Source of the DNA: an uncultured bacterium
GTDB taxonomy: Bacteria; Verrucomicrobiota; Verrucomicrobiia; Verrucomicrobiales; V1-33
Direction of reading: 5' to 3'
Assembly (NCBI GenBank): GCA_903954065.1
Contig: CAJBME010000314.1
Location: 1 to 36,772, forward strand
DNA length: 36,772 nucleotides
Part shown: positions 32,300 through 36,772 of the stretch, in pieces
How positions within the stretch are numbered: the first letter of the stretch is position 1
How the letters are laid out: each line of letters begins with the position of its first letter
Translations under genes and position numbers: made by a program
The notes under the pieces: generated by a model
The model's input: the letters and a program-made list of their open reading frames with translations, nothing else
What the model was told of the DNA's origin: nothing
Database searches by the model: none

Positions 32300-34669
32300 T
32301 CATTTGACTTCATGAGGAGTCAGATCAAACCGCACCCAGTTCAGCGTATCGCTGAATGGGAAGGGCGAAGAGTACGCCTTGCGATCGACCGAGCCGCCGT
32401 TGTCGATGCCCACGTCGAAAGTCTCGGATACCGAGAACAGGCCGGGGATGGTTCTGTCGACCGTTCCGTGGCCCGTCCGGACGCCGTCGATGAAAAGAGT
32501 GCCTGTGCCCGTCGAGGCAATGGCTCCCGGGTCGGTGCCGACCACCACCTCGTATACGAACTTAATCTCATGCCGACCGGGTGTCAGCGGCTGGCTTGCT
32601 TTGATGGTGTAATAGTTTTGATCGAAGGTATTGTACGTGTAGGTGACGATGTTCTCCTTCACATAGAGGGTGTAGCCCGCGAAGAAACCGCCACAGGCGA
32701 CAATGACCCCATTCGTTGAGCCGTCCGTTTCAAGTGATGCCGTGATAGTGTGGCCCCGGTTCTTGACCGGGGGCGAAAGCGCTTCGCTGATGAACTCCGC
32801 CCCCGGTGGATAGTACGTGTACGTGTCGGCGGTGCGGGATCGCTTTTGGACGTTGGCGGCGCGCGCGGCGACGTCGTCATAAAGTGGATACACGTTGTAT
32901 TTGATAGCCTCCGTCTCCCATTTCTGTTTCAGTTCTTCGAGCTTCTGGGGGTTGCTGAACGCCAAGTTATGAGTCTCGGTCGGATCATCCTTAAGATTAT
33001 AAAGTTCCCAGACATCCTGATCGAAGTCGAAGGTTCCAGCGATCACCCAAGGCATCCGGTTGCCATGCAAGGTGACGGCCTTCCAGCCGTTGTCGTAGAT
33101 GGCCCGGTTTCCGAACATCTCATAGTATTGAACTGGGTGGGTCGTTGCGGCCTCTGCCTTGTCGAAAGAATACTTCATGCTGACGCCGTCGAATGGCATC
33201 TGTTTCACCCCGTCGACCTCGGCGGGCAGCTCTACGCCGACCGCGTTGAGAAGGGTTGGCGCGATGTCGATGATGTGGTGGTACTGGGTGCGCAGTTCAC
33301 CCCGGGCCTTGATGCCCTTGGGCCAGTGGATGATCAGCGGGTCAGCGATGCCACCGTTATGAACGGTTTGTTTAAAGTGTTTGAAGGGCGTATTGCCTGC
33401 CATCGCCCAGCCAGCGTGGTAGTGATTGTCGGTCTCGGCCGTACCCCATTGGTCATAACGTTTCATGTTTTCCTCCATGGCCGTCTTGGGAATGCCGTTG
33501 AGGACCAACATCTCATTGTGGGTGCCTTCCAATCCTCCCTCGCCGCTGGCCCCGTTGTCGGAGGTGACCATGATCAATGTGTTGTCCAGTGCTCCCGTGC
33601 GATCGAGCGCCGCGATGATGCGGCCGATTTCGTGGTCCACATGCTCGAGCTGAGCGGCAAAGGCCTCCATCTGGCGGGCGTACATCTTCTTCTGCTCAGG
33701 GGTGAGGGAATCCCATGCCGGGATGTCTTCGGAACGAGCGGAGAGTTTTGTGCCCGCCGGAAAAATCCCTCTGGCGATCTGGTTGTTGAGGATCTGCGCG
33801 CGTGCGGCGTCCCAGCCGGCGTCAAATGCGCCACGGTATTTCTCACGATACGCGGCCGGGGCATGATGCGGTGCATGCGTTGCGCCTGGTGCCCACTGCA
33901 TCATGAAGGGACGGTCGGGAGATACGGACCGGTGCGCCGTGATCCAATAGATGGCCCGATCCGCCATGTCAGTCGAAAGGTGATATTCGGGCTTTCCGAG
34001 GAAGGGGTTGACCGGCCGGTGGTTCTCGTACATAACCGGCACAAAGTTATGGATGTCTCCCCAGAGAAAACCGTAAAAGTGGTCGAAGCCGTCGCCGCTG
34101 GGCCATCCGAGAAACGGGCCGCTGGCTGAAACTTCCCGCGCTGGCACATGGTCCCACTTGCCGAGGGCATAAGTGGTGTAGCCTTGCTGTTGCAGGATTT
34201 TGGCGCTGCTGGCGGCCTGTGGTGGCACGATACCATTGTAGCCGGGGAAACCCATGGCGCTGCCGGCATGGCTGCCGAAGCCGATCGAGTGATGATTGCG
34301 TCCAGCCAGAATGGCCGCCCGCGATGGTGAGCAAAGCGCCGTGGTGTGAAAGTGGGTATACGTCAGGCCTCCGGCGGCGAGCCGGTCGATGTTTGGAGTC
34401 TTGATCAGCCCGCCATAGACGCCCAGCTGACCATAGCCGGTGTCATCAAGGAGGATGACGAGAATGCTCGGCGCATCCGCCGGGGCTTGAGGTCGTTGGG
34501 GCCAGTCTTCCTTCGAATCTTGGTATTTCTGGGCGATCTTCCCTCTGAAGCCCGCCATGCGGGGGTCGTCTGGCGGAGGACTCTGGGCGAGTGCCATCGT
34601 GATGCCGACCGACATCACGACAGTGAACAAGAACAGGCAGGTGCGGAGCAGCCGGTACCTCGTCTTCAT
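32300..34669 (-). CDS. Secreted arylsulfatase, large type
   Basis: This 789-aa sulfate-ester hydrolase belongs to the alkaline phosphatase-like superfamily. The ATG at 34669 has AGGGGA upstream and starts a signal peptide (LLRTCLFLFTVVMSVGITMALA). The metal and catalytic parts are ILVILLDDTGYGQLG (paired Asp), the sulfatase signature LCSPSRAAILAGRN, whose Cys is changed to formylglycine, and TSDNGASGEGG. The last ~150 residues form a beta-rich domain typical of the ~780-aa ATSD-type group. Activity requires a formylglycine-generating enzyme or an anaerobic maturase encoded elsewhere, as none is in the window. The substrate, possibly an algal or animal sulfated compound, is unknown. Confidence 0.95.
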   Translation of the reverse strand: MKTRYRLLRTCLFLFTVVMSVGITMALAQSPPPDDPRMAGFRGKIAQKYQDSKEDWPQRPQAPADAPSILVILLDDTGYGQLGVYGGLIKTPNIDRLAAGGLTYTHFHTTALCSPSRAAILAGRNHHSIGFGSHAGSAMGFPGYNGIVPPQAASSAKILQQQGYTTYALGKWDHVPAREVSASGPFLGWPSGDGFDHFYGFLWGDIHNFVPVMYENHRPVNPFLGKPEYHLSTDMADRAIYWITAHRSVSPDRPFMMQWAPGATHAPHHAPAAYREKYRGAFDAGWDAARAQILNNQIARGIFPAGTKLSARSEDIPAWDSLTPEQKKMYARQMEAFAAQLEHVDHEIGRIIAALDRTGALDNTLIMVTSDNGASGEGGLEGTHNEMLVLNGIPKTAMEENMKRYDQWGTAETDNHYHAGWAMAGNTPFKHFKQTVHNGGIADPLIIHWPKGIKARGELRTQYHHIIDIAPTLLNAVGVELPAEVDGVKQMPFDGVSMKYSFDKAEAATTHPVQYYEMFGNRAIYDNGWKAVTLHGNRMPWVIAGTFDFDQDVWELYNLKDDPTETHNLAFSNPQKLEELKQKWETEAIKYNVYPLYDDVAARAANVQKRSRTADTYTYYPPGAEFISEALSPPVKNRGHTITASLETDGSTNGVIVACGGFFAGYTLYVKENIVTYTYNTFDQNYYTIKASQPLTPGRHEIKFVYEVVVGTDPGAIASTGTGTLFIDGVRTGHGTVDRTIPGLFSVSETFDVGIDNGGSVDRKAYSSPFPFSDTLNWVRFDLTPHEVK

Positions 34670-34793
34670 CGAGGGTTCCCCTTCAGAGGAACTTGCGATA
34701 AGTGGGTGTCGCGCAAGAATTATTAAGTTGGATTGGGAGGAGCGGGAGGACATACATCATTGTCTTTTTTTCACTCCGGTTGTCAATTTGGAG

Positions 34794-34872
34794 CTCACGC
34801 GAAGACGCGAGGGAGCGGAGAGGTTTTGATTTTTTGTCATCGGATACCTTCTTCTTCGCGGCTTCGCGTGAG
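34794..34872. repeat. 79-bp imperfect palindrome (17-bp arms), MITE/REP-like
   Basis: Positions 34794-34804 (ctcacgcgaag) are the exact reverse complement of 34862-34872. After one mismatch (34805/34861), 34806-34810 pair with 34856-34860, so the arms are 17 bp with one mismatch and a 45-nt centre that is AT-rich. It sits upstream of the sulfatase gene (start 34669). No gene is visible here. The form suits a non-autonomous mobile or repetitive element. Confidence 0.75.
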
Positions 34873-35046
34873 GATCTTGATTCACTCTGAGAAGCGAAGA
34901 CTCGATTGAGGTGACATTTCAGCGTCGAACGCAAGCGCTGAGGCTGGGGGCCACGGCCTGACCCACTGCGGCCCAAGTAAGAAGTCGGTACTACCGGGGA
35001 CTTTTTCGGCTATTCCGTGCGTCGTAACACCCTGTTTTTAATAAAC

Positions 35047-35121
<75 letters not shown>

Positions 35122-35401
35122 GATTGAAGAGACTTTCATATCGCAGAATGGGCGAGTTGGGAAGTGAAAACTGGCGGAGAGTGGGAAACGACCGCGGCGG
35201 ATTTTTGCGCGGGGGTTGTTTTAAGGGGCGGTGAGGGTGGGGGGCTCATGAGAAGGGGGCTTCCAGGATCCGCATTTCATTCTTGTTCCCATGGCGCCCC
35301 TGACGTACACCGTTCTTTCACTCATTATTCCAGTTGATGGTGACCTTCGGTGGCCGGCCTGATGGGAGGATTGGATTTTTGGGTTTTTTTCAGACGACGA
35401 C
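35122..35401. other. Intergenic region between tRNA-Gly and the P450 gene
   Basis: These 280 bp separate the minus-strand tRNA from the plus-strand P450 gene and so hold both promoters. I see no ORF with protein-like composition, no strong hairpin and no obvious -35/-10 elements. The ribosome binding site before the P450 start (35402) is weak. Confidence 0.55.
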
Positions 35402-36736
35402 ATGAAGCAAATTCCCACCATTCGAGGGCACCTGCTCTGGGGGCTTGCCCGGGAGTTGCGTCAAGATCCGCTCGGTCTTGCGGCCTCGCTGGCGAACGAC
35501 CATGGCGGCATGGTCCGGTTCCGGATCTTGAACCGGCCGTTCATCGCCATCAGCGACCCCGCCGTGGCCCGTTACATTCTGCACAAGAATCCGGGTAATT
35601 ATCCGCGCAGCTTCCACTATCGGAACGCGGCGCTCACGATCGGAGAAGGGCTGATCTCGGTGGAGGGGGAAGCCTGGCACCGGAGCCGGCGCATGATGCA
35701 GCCGGCTTTTCGCAGCGACCCGGTTCGGGAGGTTGCGGCCGTCACGGCCGGATGCTGGACCGATATGGTGCCGGACTTGCGTTCGAGCATGAATCGCGAT
35801 CAGCGGGTGGACATGGCGGCTGAATGTCAGCGGCTGGCCCTCGACATCATCCTGAGGGCGCTGTGCGGGCTGAGGCTCGAGCGGGAGCAGGTTCTCTCGC
35901 TCGGCTCGGTGGTCAAGGAGGCTCAGCGCCGGGTCCGGATCCGCAACACCTCCGCTTTTCCTGCCCCACTCTGGATGCCCACGCCGAACAACCGGGCCTT
36001 GCGCCGGGTCCGGGAGGAGCTCGACGCCTTCCTCGGGCCCGTGGTGGAAGAGCGGCTGCACGCGTCAGAGGGCACGGACATGCTTTCAGCCTTGGCTCGC
36101 GCGCGTGACGATCAAGGGCAGGCCTTCACCCGGCAAGAGCTCCTCGATCAGACAAAGACTCTCTTTGCCGCGGGATTTGAGACGACCGCCACGGCCATGG
36201 CTTGGGCGATGTGTGAAGTGGCCGACGACCCGGTGCTGGCCGACCGGCTCGCGGAGGAAGCGAGGGCGGCCATGGCAGGGCAGCCCGTCGACCGCACCAC
36301 CCTCGACCGGCTGCCCCTTGCAGGAAGGGTCGTCGAAGAGGTCCTTCGACTTCATCCCCCGGTTTATAATATTGGCCGACATTCGATCAATGACGAGGAG
36401 GTCGGCGGCTGGCACATTCCTGGCGGGACCGATCTTCTGATTTCTGTGTGGGGATTGCATCGCGGTCCGCACTGGGGAGAATCGGCACTTCGATTTGATC
36501 CTGACCGCTGGCTGCCGGAACGGGCACCGGCCAAGGAGGCTTACATGCCGTTCGCCGTGGGCCGCCACACCTGCATCGGCAACCACTTTGCGCTTGTCGA
36601 AATGCGGATGATGTTGGCGCTGATTTGCTACCAGTTTCGCCTCGGATGGGCCCCGGGATGCGCGCGCCCCGGAGTCAGCCCCCAGATTACAGCGGCCCCG
36701 GACGCCCCAGTCTGGTTGCGACTCGAGCCTCGCTGA
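35402..36736 (+). CDS. Cytochrome P450 monooxygenase
   Basis: This 444-aa soluble haem-thiolate monooxygenase has no N-terminal membrane anchor, as in other bacterial P450s. The C-helix has GEAWHRSRRMMQPAF (Trp92, Arg96). The I-helix oxygen-binding motif is AGFETT (257-262). The K-helix ExxR is EEVLR (Glu313, Arg316), and PDRWLP stands in the meander region. The haem signature FAVGRHTCIG gives Cys391 as axial ligand. Length and motifs are complete. No ferredoxin or reductase gene is next to it, so electrons come from a partner encoded elsewhere. The substrate cannot be inferred. The gene closes the window with 36 bp to spare. Confidence 0.95.
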   Translation: MKQIPTIRGHLLWGLARELRQDPLGLAASLANDHGGMVRFRILNRPFIAISDPAVARYILHKNPGNYPRSFHYRNAALTIGEGLISVEGEAWHRSRRMMQPAFRSDPVREVAAVTAGCWTDMVPDLRSSMNRDQRVDMAAECQRLALDIILRALCGLRLEREQVLSLGSVVKEAQRRVRIRNTSAFPAPLWMPTPNNRALRRVREELDAFLGPVVEERLHASEGTDMLSALARARDDQGQAFTRQELLDQTKTLFAAGFETTATAMAWAMCEVADDPVLADRLAEEARAAMAGQPVDRTTLDRLPLAGRVVEEVLRLHPPVYNIGRHSINDEEVGGWHIPGGTDLLISVWGLHRGPHWGESALRFDPDRWLPERAPAKEAYMPFAVGRHTCIGNHFALVEMRMMLALICYQFRLGWAPGCARPGVSPQITAAPDAPVWLRLEPR

Positions 36737-36772
36737 AGCCTCGCTGGCCATCTCAGTTCTTAATCAGTTTCC

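Overview
The window is GC-rich chromosomal DNA from a Gram-negative bacterium, most likely a member of the Verrucomicrobiota (Opitutales-like). The reasons are a very large (~790 aa) arylsulfatase, a monomeric NADP isocitrate dehydrogenase, an RGG/alanine-rich 719-aa protein, an NADH-dehydrogenase-like/SelD fusion, weak Shine-Dalgarno signals, and short hairpin-rich interspersed elements that I associate from memory with this phylum. This assignment is an inference. There is no ribosomal marker, phage, IS transposase or CRISPR array in the window.

Layout. (1) 1-7680, minus strand: an ApbE flavinyltransferase, an FHA protein with a GrpE-like C-terminal domain, the FAD-oxidoreductase/SelD fusion, a secreted protein of unknown function, and the RGG-rich protein, closed by a strong bidirectional terminator at 82-125. 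(2) 7728-12932, mostly plus strand: a HAD phosphatase, a small membrane protein on the minus strand, DinG helicase, a glyoxalase-II-like MBL hydrolase, and a PAS histidine kinase whose start is one base after the hydrolase stop. (3) 13072-15130, minus: a His-rich DUF1980/TIGR03943 protein overlapping a UPF0718 permease, probably a metal (zinc) handling pair. (4) 15297-19139, plus: mutS with a terminator-like hairpin upstream, then a J-domain-like protein. (5) 19314-24827, minus: isocitrate dehydrogenase, an alginate-export-type porin, and a vanadium-haloperoxidase-family protein.

(6) 24947-28480 is a compact sulfane-sulfur module. A divergent ArsR-family repressor faces a rhodanese-DUF2892 membrane protein, a CstB-like persulfide dioxygenase with two rhodanese domains, a TauE/SafE exporter and a 5'-truncated ICMT methyltransferase fragment. 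The likely pathway is binding of persulfide sulfur, oxidation to sulfite or thiosulfate, and export. A perfect 14-bp palindrome lies in the shared promoter region.

(7) 28511-36736 holds a G-rich 8-bp tandem repeat, a secreted charged protein, an SDR oxidoreductase, a five-hairpin array ending in the amtB terminator, the AmtB ammonium transporter, the arylsulfatase, a long imperfect palindrome, tRNA-Gly(CCC) and a cytochrome P450.

The items most worth following up are the FHA-GrpE fusion with a repeated segment inside its FHA domain, the hairpin array and other palindromic elements, the truncated ICMT joined precisely to the exporter stop codon, the repeat cluster upstream of the haloperoxidase, and the hairpin upstream of mutS. 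I found no complete new defence or mobile system.
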